This document shows positions 1 through 10,200 of a DNA stretch of 64,000 bases, in pieces. Positions within the stretch are counted from its first letter, which is position 1. Every line of letters begins with the position of its first letter. The notes under the pieces were generated by a model. That model was not told the DNA's origin. It was given only the letters and a program-made list of their open reading frames with translations, and did not search any database. The position numbers and the translations under genes were made by a program. The DNA is from Saccharina japonica (Eukaryota; Sar; Phaeophyceae; Laminariales; Laminariaceae): positions 76,003 through 140,002 of the forward strand of contig MEHQ01002643.1 of the NCBI GenBank assembly GCA_008828725.1, written 5' to 3'.

Positions 1-1560
1 CCCCAGGTACCGGGAACTAGATATTAAGTATATTGGGTGCAAGGACATCACACACGCCTGAATGTGTGCTACACAGTTGTCTGCGGCCATGTTGTCTTGG
101 TACGGGTATATTCCTTCGGCAGTATTTGAGCTACATAGCTGACAACTCGGGTTCTGTCTTGACTTGGGGAACTGATTAATTTCATTTTGTGTTTGCCGTT
201 CCACAACTCCTCCGCCTCGTACGTAGGCGAAAGTCACTTTTATTATAAATGATGTACGACAGACTATTTACAGCAATGAACAACGCTTTACATCTTGTGG
301 TTACTGTACTGTGGTACTGTAGTACACCGCTCAACATGATATCCTCGACCCAATTATCGTTTCTGGGTATTACCTCATTAAACCCCCGCAAACCGCCTCT
401 CATGCGCCCATTATAGCATTATAACCTTTCAGTAGGAGTGCTATACTTAGTACTGCTGTAGAGCTCCACGGTTAGCTCCTCGTTTAACGAATCAAGTCGA
501 CCCTCTTGCTCAATACCTGGTGGGAAGTACCGCTGTCTGGTGCATTTTTCATCGAATCTCCTGCTTGGCTCAACATTCAAAATTTGCTCCGTTTTAGCCA
601 AAAGACAATAAAGTACGTCCTTAGCAGCATGCCCACGAAGGGTGGTTCCGATGTAAGCTTATGTTTATGCCGTTTCAAGGTGCCCATACAACCTTGCCGC
701 CATTCCAACACTCTTTATCTTTATATTGACAGTCAATATACAGCAGCAGTAAATACTTAGCATGTTACTAACGTTCTTGTGGTGGGGTCGACTACCCCAG
801 ATACTAATATTTTGCCGATGAGAGGGAAAATCGAAACTAATGGTTTTTGAATTGTAAGAGATGTACTTCCCTCACAGTCATTTTTTTCACTGTACACTAC
901 TGTAGTGTCAGTTGTGACACCAGTCGATGACAAAAAAAAAAAACGAAATCGGTGTCGGCAGTCTCGAGATATCGAAAATGCCAGATAATCTGGATTTATG
1001 GGCGAGGTACCTCGCTCATAAGTGCAAATTCCCTTAAATCCTTGATTTTTCGAGCCTGTCAAGGTTGATTTCATTTATTTTTTTCGTGGATCGATACCTA
1101 CCATGGAGGAACATATTTTCTAGGTCAAATTTTGAGCGTGAGCGAAATACAACTCTTGAACAATAACAAAGTACTAAAATCGATTTTCATTCTCATCGGA
1201 AAGGCAATTCGCATTTAGGAAAATCGGCTGTTTCGGGTTTGGCAAAGGTATAGATAGAGCCTCGAAACGCACCATTCCATCATATTATGCGAGCACTGTA
1301 ATGACACCTGAAATCACCGTACGCTCACAGCAGCAGTGTGCAATTACGGGGGGGGGCATAATAACATAATAATACTCAAAACCGACGATGGGCCCAGAAG
1401 CACATATATATATCCCCCTATCGTACTTCAGTATGTTTATACACCATGTTTGGTTCTGAGTAACGGACAGTATATGTTCCCAAGCGATGCGATACCTTAG
1501 GAAAGTAGAAGCAAAGCATATCCGTGACTTTACAGCAGTACGCAACAGCAACCAACTGCT
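1..1560. other. Intergenic, no supported gene
   Basis: Only short, composition-driven open frames are present, with no recognisable domain or convincing splice structure. The stretch contains scattered copies of the TACTGCTGTA / TACAGCAGTA motif that recurs through the window. Confidence 0.5.
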
Positions 1561-1870
1561 ATTAAATAGTCGTACTGCTGTACGAAGCGTGTACAGCTAC
1601 ACGCGGAAAAAAATACCCGCCATCTATACGTACGCACACTGGTGGTGTAGTATTGGTACATACAAACGCGGCAGGCGTAACATCGGATCAACGGCGGGTA
1701 TGTTTTTCCGCGTGCAGCTGTACACGCTAAGCTGCTGTTGATCCGTTCTTACGCCTGCCGCGTTTGTATGTACCAATACACCAGTGTGCGCACGTATAGA
1801 TGGCGGGGGGTATGTGTTTCCGCGTTCAGCTGTGTACACGCTTCGCACAGCAGTATATACGACTATTAAT
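1561..1870. repeat. Large inverted repeat (fold-back element)
   Basis: The left arm (about 1561-1693) and the right arm (about 1737-1870) are near-perfect reverse complements. They share, in mirrored order, ATTAAATAGTCG, CGAAGCGTGTAC, CGCCATCTATACGT, GTACATACAAACGCGGCAGG and GGATC. The short loop carries a third, inverted copy of the arm's outer module (positions about 1693-1731). The structure would fold into a hairpin of about 130 bp. No transposase is encoded, so it resembles a non-autonomous fold-back element. Confidence 0.85.
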
Positions 1871-2389
1871 ACTGCTGGAGTCTGTTAATAATAGTAGAGA
1901 GGTCACTTACAGTATAATAATACTATTATTGTGGTAATGGATGAATTGCACCGAGTTCACTACAGTATATATAATAGCTTTCCCGTGCGACTGCCGGGAT
2001 TTGCTGGGATATTTGTATACGAAGTATTAGTATTATCATATTTGCCATCGGACAATGTGCAGCATGAGCTTCAACGTCGAGCACTCATAACATTGATGGA
2101 TGGACACCGGAAGCGAGTCGGCGGACCAAGGGTGATGCGTACAAGATATAAGTACACTTCAACTATGTACGTAGTGGCATCAAATCAAAAGTGTACTGCA
2201 GTACACAATATGTCGTGGCCGTACTTCTGGGGTGTACTGCTGTATATTATAGCAATTAATGGTAATATTAATGGTAATAATAGTAACTAGCGGTACGGCC
2301 ACGGCTCCGCCCGTGGCGCTAGCTTTACGTAGCCCATACTCGCATTAACAGTGTGCTGTGATGTACCACTCTGAACTGGAAAATAAGAA
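1871..2389. other. Intergenic, no supported gene
   Basis: The longest open frame (1931-2290, plus) has no recognisable domain and no coding-like composition. The GC-rich satellite begins at the right edge. Confidence 0.4.
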
Positions 2390-5300
2390 CCACCATGCGG
2401 GGCGGTATCGACCCAGCGAGTGTGTGTTTTCGTCCCCGGGTTATTGGAGTTGTAGTTGTCCGAAAGGATTTCTGATCCGGGGAGGCGACGTTATCGGCCC
2501 CGGGTGCGGTGGGACATCGCCGTAGCCCCGAGGGGCAACTCGCGCTGCGCGCTGGCTCCATGAGAGCCAGCCAACCGTAAATCAGCCCGTGGGGTTGGGG
2601 TTTCCACACCTTGTGGGGCGGTATCGACCCCGGGGATGTCCGTTTTCGTCCCCGGGTTGTTGGAGTTGTAGATGTATGGAAGGATTTCTGACCCGGGATG
2701 GGACGTTAGCATCCCCGGGTGCGGTGGGGCATCGAAGTTGGCCCGGGGGGCAACTCTCGCCGCACATTGGCTCTATAAGGGCCAGGCAACCGAAAATTAG
2801 CAGGGGTACGCGCGGTAAAGGTCGGGACGGGAAAATGTGGTCGGGACGGGAACGGTACGGTACGGGAATGGGAAACCGTCATATTTTTCGTTCCCGACCG
2901 CGATTTCCCGACCGGTACCATCGTCAGTTTCTGTTCCCGAGCTCTACCGTCCCGCGGTAATGGTCGTGTTCCCGTTCCCGACTGTTTCCCATCCCACTGT
3001 CTGCCCATTCCCGACTATTCCCGTCCCGCTGTCCGCCCAGTCCCGACTATTCCCATCCCACTGTCATGTAAGTGATTCCCGTCCCATCCCGACCATGGGG
3101 CACAGCTTCTCCCATCCCGCATCTCACTATTGGGGCAGATATTCCCATTCGATTTACCGCCGATTTTTTCGTTTTCCCATCGCATGACCATGGATGGATC
3201 CAAGTGCGTATACTGCATTTTTACTCGTATATATTTCCGAACTATAAAAACAAATCGTCTACGCGCGAATATATATTTCCTTTTTTCTTTATTTTTCCTC
3301 CCGTTTTTGTTTAATTCAAAATTTAAACACGAACTTAAAATTTGTATCAACCATTCAATCGGCCCAACTCACACCTCGCTATTTGAATAATAGTACGTAT
3401 AAAAATCGGTCGTACATCTTGGGAAATTATTATGTCGAGAATAAAACCAAGAACACTCACACCACCACCCGGCCCAAAGACAAAACATGGCATCAAGCAT
3501 GGACGTTGTGGAGGTGGAGGATCCCGGCGGATTTGCTTCGGCGCCTCAAGCAGCGCCAAAGCAATTAGCCCCGGTTCCTGCTCCTATTGGCACTGTTCTC
3601 GCGAATGTTATACTCGTACTCGAACAAGACTTTTGATTATACCCTTTTCAGTCGTTGTCCCAGCGTGTGTTCCCGACCGTGTTCCCAACAATTCCCGACT
3701 GCGTTTCCCGACCGTATTCCCGACCGTATTCCCGACCCGGTTCCCGACCCATTCCCGACCCATTCCCGACTTATTCCCGACCTATTCCCGACCCGTTCAC
3801 CGATCATTTCCCGTACCGCCGAAAAATGTTTCCCGTACCGTACCGTACCGCCAAAAATCGGTTCCCGTCCCGTCCCGTACCGCCAAAGAATCGTGTCTTC
3901 CCGCCCAATCCCGTCAACCAAATGGTTTCCCACCTTCCCGTCCCATTCCCGTCCCGCGGTAAACAGACGGGAACATTTTCCCATACCGCCCCTCGGGAAG
4001 ACCCAAAAAAAATTCCGCCTGCGGCGGGCAAAACGGTCCCATCCCGTACCGCGCGGTTCCTTCGGCACCGCGCGTACCCCTGAAAATTAGCCCGTGGGGT
4101 TGGGGTTTCCACACCTTGTGGGGCGGTATCGACGCAGGGGGTGTTTGCTGCGTTCCCGGGCCGTTGGAGTTGTAAATGTATGGGAGGACTTCTGACCCGG
4201 GGGTGGGGTCATATCATCCCCGGGTGCGGCGGGACCTCGCCGTTGCCCCGAGGGGTAACCCTCGCTGCGTGCTGGATCTCTTGGCTTCAGCGCCTCAGCC
4301 AAATCAGCGATCAGCCCATGGTGATAGGGTTTGCCGGGCGGTATCGATCCCGGGGATGTCATTTTCGTCCCCGGGTTGTTGGATTCTTATATATATGGAA
4401 GGATGTACGACGCGGGGATGGGACGTTATCATCCCCGGGTGCGCCGGGACTTCAACGCTGCCCCGGGGGGCAACTCTCGTCTCACGCTGGCTCTATGAGG
4501 GCCAGGCAACCGCAAAACAAAACGTGGGGTTGGGGTTTCCACACCTTGTGAGGCGGTATTGAACCGGGGGATGTCCGTTTATGTCCCCGGGTCTTTGGAG
4601 TTGTAGATGTATGGAAGGACTTCTGACCCGGGGATGGGATAATATCATTCCCGGGTGCGGCGGGACCTCGCTGTTGCCCCGAGGGGCAACCCTCGCTGCG
4701 TGCTGGCTCCATGAACTCCAGCGCCCCAGCCAAATCAGCAATCAGCCAGCGGTGGTAGGGTTTCCACACCTTGCGGGGCGGTGTCGACCCGGGAGATGTA
4801 CGTTTTCGTCCCCGGGTTGTTGGAATTGTAGATGTATGGAAGGGTCCATGACCCGGGAATGGGACGTTATCATCCCCGGGTGCGGCGGGGTTCGACGTTG
4901 TCCCGAGGGGCAACTCTCGCCGCACGCTGGCTCTATGAGGGTCAACCAACCGTAAATGTTGCCGTGGTATTGGGGTTTCCACACCTTGTGAGGCGGTATC
5001 AACCCGGGGGATGTCCGTTTGCGTCCCCGGGTCGTTGGAGTTGTAAATTTATGGAAGCATTTCTGGCCCGGGGATGTTATCATATCATCCCCGGGTGGGG
5101 CGGGACCTCGCTGTTGCCCCGAGGGGCAACCCTCGCTGCGTGCTGGCTCTATGAACTTCAGCGCCCCAGCCAAATCATCAACCAGCCAGTGGTGGTGGAG
5201 TTTCCACACCTTTCGGGGCGGTATCGACCCGGGGGATATCTGTTTTCGTCCCCGAGTTGTTGGAGTTGTAAATGTATGGACATATGTATATATGACCCGG

Positions 5301-6190
5301 GGATAGGAAGTTATCATCCCCGGGTGCGGCGGGACTTCGACGTTGGCCCTAGGTGGCAACTCTTGCCGCGCGCTGACCCTATGAGGGCCAGGAAACCGAA
5401 CTTTTTCCGGTGGTATTGGGGTTTCCACACCTTATGAGGCGGTATCAACCCGGGGGATGTTCGGTTGCGTCTCCGGGTCGTTGGAGTTGTAGATGTATGG
5501 AAGGATTTCTGAACCGGAGGTGATATCATATCATCCCCGGGTGCGGCGGGACCTCGCTGTTGCCCTGACGGGTAACCCTCGCTGCGTGCTGGCTCTTATG
5601 TACTCCAGCGCCCCAGCAAAATCATCAATCAGCCAATGGTGGTGGGGTTTCCACACCTTGCGGGGCGGTATCGACCAGGAGGATGTCCGTTTTTGTCCCC
5701 GGGTTGTTGGAGTTGTAGATGTATGGAAGCATTCATGACCCGGGGATGGGACGTTATCATCCCCGGGTGCGGCGGAACGTCGACGTTGCCACGAGGGGCA
5801 ACTCTCCCCGCACGCTGGCTCTATGAGGGCCAGGCAACCGTAAATGTTCCCGTGGTATTGGGGTTTCCACACCTTGTGAGGCGGTATCGAACCGGGGGAT
5901 GTCCGTTTACGTCCCCGGGTCGTTGGAGTTGTAGATGTATGGAAGGATTTCTGACCCGGGGATGGGAACTTATCGTCCCCGGGTGCCGCTGGCTCCCTGA
6001 GCCTCAGCCAATCAGTGACCAACTGATGGTGGTGGGGTTTCCATACCGTGCGGGGCAGTGTCGGCCCGGGAAATCGTCGTTTTTGTCCCCGGTTGGTCGG
6101 AGTTGTAGAGATATAGAGGGATTTCTGATCCGGGGATGGGAGCCTATCATCCCCGGGTTTGGCGGAACCTCGGTTGCTCTTTTCAGCACC
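2390..6190. repeat. GC-rich satellite with A/B dimer structure
   Basis: Monomers of about 215-225 bp follow one another. The anchor GGGGTTTCCACACC (or a decayed form) recurs at about 2600, 4106, 4330, 4536, 4761, 4976, 5201, 5422, 5648, 5864 and 6038. Two types alternate. Type A ends in GCGCCCCAGCCAAATCA and type B ends in GAGGGCCAGGCAACCGTAAA. The true period is therefore a dimer of about 430-447 bp. Each monomer holds three short palindromes: a CCGGGGGATG..GTCCCCGGG arm pair, a CCCGGGGATG..CATCCCCGGG arm pair and TTGCCCCGAGGGGCAA. Long open frames here are by-products of high GC. The array is interrupted at 2801-4082 by a transposon. Confidence 0.9.
2801..4082. mobile_element. Non-autonomous hAT-like transposon inserted in the satellite
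   Basis: The element starts CAGGGGTACGCGCGGT and ends with the reverse complement, giving a 16-bp terminal inverted repeat. It is flanked by a perfect 8-bp target duplication, AAAATTAG, at 2793-2800 and 4083-4090. Removing the element and one duplication restores the satellite junction seen in neighbouring monomers (GGCAACCG, then an AT-rich octamer, then CCCGTGGGG). TIRs starting CAGGG and 8-bp duplications are hallmarks of the hAT superfamily. The interior carries no transposase. It is filled with degenerate TTCCCGACC / CCGTCCCG short repeats, in opposite orientations at the two ends, around a more AT-rich centre at about 3180-3650. Confidence 0.88.
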
Positions 6191-7270
6191 GATGTTCTAG
6201 AAAGAGCCAGCAGCCACTGGCATGGATTTCGGCAACCAATCAGCTGCCAGAATAGTAATTCAAAAATTTGAAGTCAGCAGGTAGGCTGGCTAGATGGCTG
6301 CCAGAACTGTGTCGGGATTGCGCCACGGCCACGGCTCGGCGTGGCATGGAACCCGGTGTTCTGCGGGTTGTGGCACCCAGCCTCCCTACCCATGGGGCAA
6401 GGTGGGGCTGAACCGCTCTGGATAGCGCTACTCAATTAGACAGATAGACAGAAAAGCAGCATTTAATAATATAGATGTAAGCTGTGCCATGTGTGCAGTA
6501 CTACTGTATTATCTCATTGTTGTAGTGGTAATGGTACTGCGGTGGGCCAACAGCAGGATACTGCTGTACGAAGCATTTTTAAGAGTGGTACTGTAATAAC
6601 CCCTTAAGAACTGGTGCCACATATTTGGGGACAAACTACTTTAAATTAGTGTGGGATTTTTTTCGGTTCTGAATCGGGTATATATCATAGTGTCTTATTA
6701 ATAGCACAACACTATACACAGCAAGCAGTGCAGTACTATACAGTATACAATACACTTCGTTCGATACTGCTGTATGTAGTAGGACTGGGTCATTCGGTTC
6801 GGTTCCCCTGCCGTTCGAGGCTGTTATTGTTGTTGTTGTTGTTGCGTTTGGTTCGGCTCCGTTATTCTTGGCTTGGTTTGTCCGTTCAGGAGTGGTGTGA
6901 TGGTTCACTCTATACCGCAACTACAGTACTGTACTGCTGCTGTACTGCTGCGTTGCGTGTTAGGCCCTGCAAGAACCAAATGCATCTGCCCAGAACCTGG
7001 TGGTACTACAGACTACAATAGTGTACGTATAGTATTTACAATGGAGTGGTGATGATACTTGACAGGTGCTCCATACATACTGCACTCAGTGGCGTGTGTT
7101 CCAAGGAAAACATGCTTGGAATGTATCATGTGCAAGTACTATACTTTGATCGATTTGAAGTTGAGAAACTCTCGCACTTCGGTTTTTTCTCATGTTCGAC
7201 CCGCTGGTGTGTCCGCCTATCGTTCATTTCTGCCCGTTTCACAGATCGCTGAAAACACAACAGACGCGAA
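6191..7270. other. Intergenic region upstream of the carbonic anhydrase gene
   Basis: The left part is decayed satellite flank. No open frame looks coding. The 5' UTR and promoter of the downstream gene must lie at the right end, but no core promoter element can be named with confidence. Confidence 0.4.
6598..6680. repeat. Short dispersed element (family 4)
   Basis: It shares the string CTTAAGAACTGGT..TTGGGGACAAACTACTT..AATTAGTGTGGGA..TTTTTTC.GTTCTGA with 18208-18290. A related hairpin form lies at 57424-57517. It is probably a small MITE. Confidence 0.6.
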
Positions 7271-10200
7271 ATGGCTCCCTCAGCTGCCCGGACAACGGGC
7301 AAAGTGCTCTTGTGTACTCTTCTCCTGTCAAACTTCCCAGGACTGCTCGCCGCCTCACAAAAGGTAGGCCCTCCATTTTTGCAAATAAATCAGACCATAT
7401 ATCTGTTGAACGACAAATGGGGTTGGACACGTCCAACCATACCTAATAGTGTAGTGTACTGAACAGCAGCAGAAGCACTGTAGGTATCTGCAGGATTTAA
7501 CGTTGGTACCAGGCATATTACGACCGGTATACATTAGTCTGCTCTGGAGTGGTTTCCCGGTTTGTAAGAGTATTTACAGTACATTTTTGGACTTTTTCGT
7601 GGCACTACTGTCCGTGGCATGTCTGCTGCGGCAAAGTCCACAGCAAGCTTCACGGCGACCCCAAGCCGTGTGCCTTGCCGTGGCATGCCGCGACATGTCG
7701 CGGAAAGACAGGGATGCCGCGGTATGGCGGGGGAAATGCCACGAAAATGTCAAATAGTTTGAATGCCTGGGTTGGTACTTGTAGAGACAACAAATATTCA
7801 TATTGTCCGCAACAACAAACCATCAGGGCATGTATTTTGCAATGCCCAAAGCAACATATCAAGCCGCTCACCCATGCTCTGGTTGTGTGGGCGTACTGAT
7901 GGCTTCGCTGTCGCGTTTGTTGCCAATGCACTGCTACAAATTTTCACGTGTCTACTGCACTGCTGTACTCGTAGATATATTCTTAGTTTTATCCTGCCAG
8001 CAACTTCGATACCTGGATTGGCACTCACTCAAACGTACTGTATGTACCTGTAGACTGTAAACCTCCAAACAAATTGTTTCTGTTTGCCCTCAACTGGATT
8101 GTTGTTGTAGTCCTCAGTGTTGGTGGGCGACTTCCTGATAACAGTACATACTTGATCATTGTGCGCACATGTGACGTGTCCCTCGCGCGTGCTTTTTCGT
8201 CGTCCGCTGCTGCTGTTGTCGGCCCCTGGCCCATTCAAACAATCCGGACACCACTTCCGTTCGATGGACCCACCGCAAAATGGAATGGTACCTTCTACCC
8301 ATGGGCGGCTGCAGGGTGAACACAGGGCCGATTCTGGTACGCTGGAGATACTGTCGCATGTTTACTGTAGCTTGCCCATTCCTTCGAGCATTCATTTGTC
8401 GAGACCTGCGGTTGGTAACGAATTGTACGCCGCTAAACAGCAAAGAGGCAATGTCATGATATTTCGTTCACGTTACATGTGCAGCCCTTCAAGTTGCTTT
8501 AGAGCTGCAGCCACGTTTGTGGAGACAAAACACGTTAGTATTTCAGTAATAGTCTTGGACGTACTGTAGTCGGAACTCAGATCCGGGGTCACGTAGCAGG
8601 TTCTCCTCCCCCCTCCCCATTATGTTTCTTGCCTTCATTGAAATCGCGCGAAGAGGTCAGCTCCTTCTTCCCTCATTGACTCGCGACGAGTTATGCGCAG
8701 TAGATCCAGTAAGTTACTGGTACAGATGAACGCACCGTTCATTACAGATGAACATGTCGTTCATTTTAAAACCGTGGTCTAATGGGGTTGCCCTGTCGTG
8801 GTTGCCGTTCCGTTTCCAGCGGAATCCTCCCTTCCCGACTGGACCTACCGCCACGCCTCCAACGACGGAGGACCGTACAGCCCCAGGTACACGTTACGGG
8901 CAGCAGCAGCATACAAGCATCTCGTGCGTATTGTCCACGATGATGTGGCAGCGAGGTCAAGAGCTACCGCAGTTGAAGCTCGTGCAGCAAAAGTTAGCAA
9001 GTCGGAATGTATCCATCCAAACCCTGAAAAGTGTGTATGGGCGTTGACTTGTGGTTTAAGCTTCCGCGTTCGGTGTGTGTTTGGCGGGTTGATTTCATAG
9101 TGTACTTCCTCTTAACGCCAGTTTATGGGTCAGATATACAGTTGACGTAACATGTGACAGTATTAATAGGAAACTGGTCAACTTGAATCCTAATCAAGGT
9201 CTTTATGAGCATGGCTCCTATTGACGATAACACATACTAACACCTGGGGCACCTACGGCATACTTACTGTACCACATATGTAATACCTCTACTGTAACAT
9301 TATCGATCCCTCTACCGTGGCATGGCTATACTAACCAGGCTCGCTTTGCCTCTGCCGCCTGTAAAATACCTCGCTGGTCTTATACCGTAATTTGACTACG
9401 CAGCGATTGGGACATCGGCTACCCGGACTGCGGCGGAGACTCTCAGAGCCCCATCAACTTGTCCGCCAATGTTGGGATGTTCGTCGAGGTATACTACAGT
9501 AGTAGACACTATTAACCAGAATCGTCGTTGGTTTTACACAGGTATCGCGTGTTTGTCTTCTAAAACAATTAATGTGCCTCCTGTACCTCGTGCACGACCG
9601 ACGGGACAAAAAGGGAACAGGCTAAAGTGGTCTCGAACGAAGCAGCATGTCGTGGGGAACGCCCACGCCTGCACTTACCCACGCCTGCACTTACCGTTAT
9701 GTGTCGGCGGGGACGTCGTGGGCATGATATAGCAACCACTGGTGATGAGGGGCTCTATAAACACCATTGGCCGTACTGGTATCAATCATGGTACAGCAGT
9801 AGGTGTAAACTGCGTATGCCGATTTCTCTGCAAACTCGTGTTGACCGCCTCTTTCGAAGACTGAAGCTGGCAAGGTAACTGATCGAGCTGTACGTGCTGT
9901 CAGGGACTGCTCACTACTGTAGAATGGCGAGGAAAAAGAGTTTCGGCGAGAATTGGTGAACTTACCGCTCACAACACTTCGCACGCGTATATCGACGCAA
10001 CGTGCTGTCAGTCTTCTGACCTGGACAGTCAACTCGGTTAACTTTGTCACTTTTCGGGACCAGAGCAGGAAACGCATCACCTCGATGATTCGCGTTCGTT
10101 ACGGATATAATCTACTGTAGTCCAATGCTGTACGCAATGTGTGTCGATCCCTCGTGCCTGTCTTTTTTCTTATCTAGGCTGCTGAGTTTGGCTTGGAACT

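Noticed and set aside
4106..6190. CRISPR-like regular repetition
   Set aside because: No short identical repeats with unique spacers; whole monomers are repeated, and the genome is eukaryotic.
4482..6271. Open frames of 130-230 codons in the satellite
   Set aside because: They repeat with the monomer, occur on both strands and reflect high GC, not coding selection.
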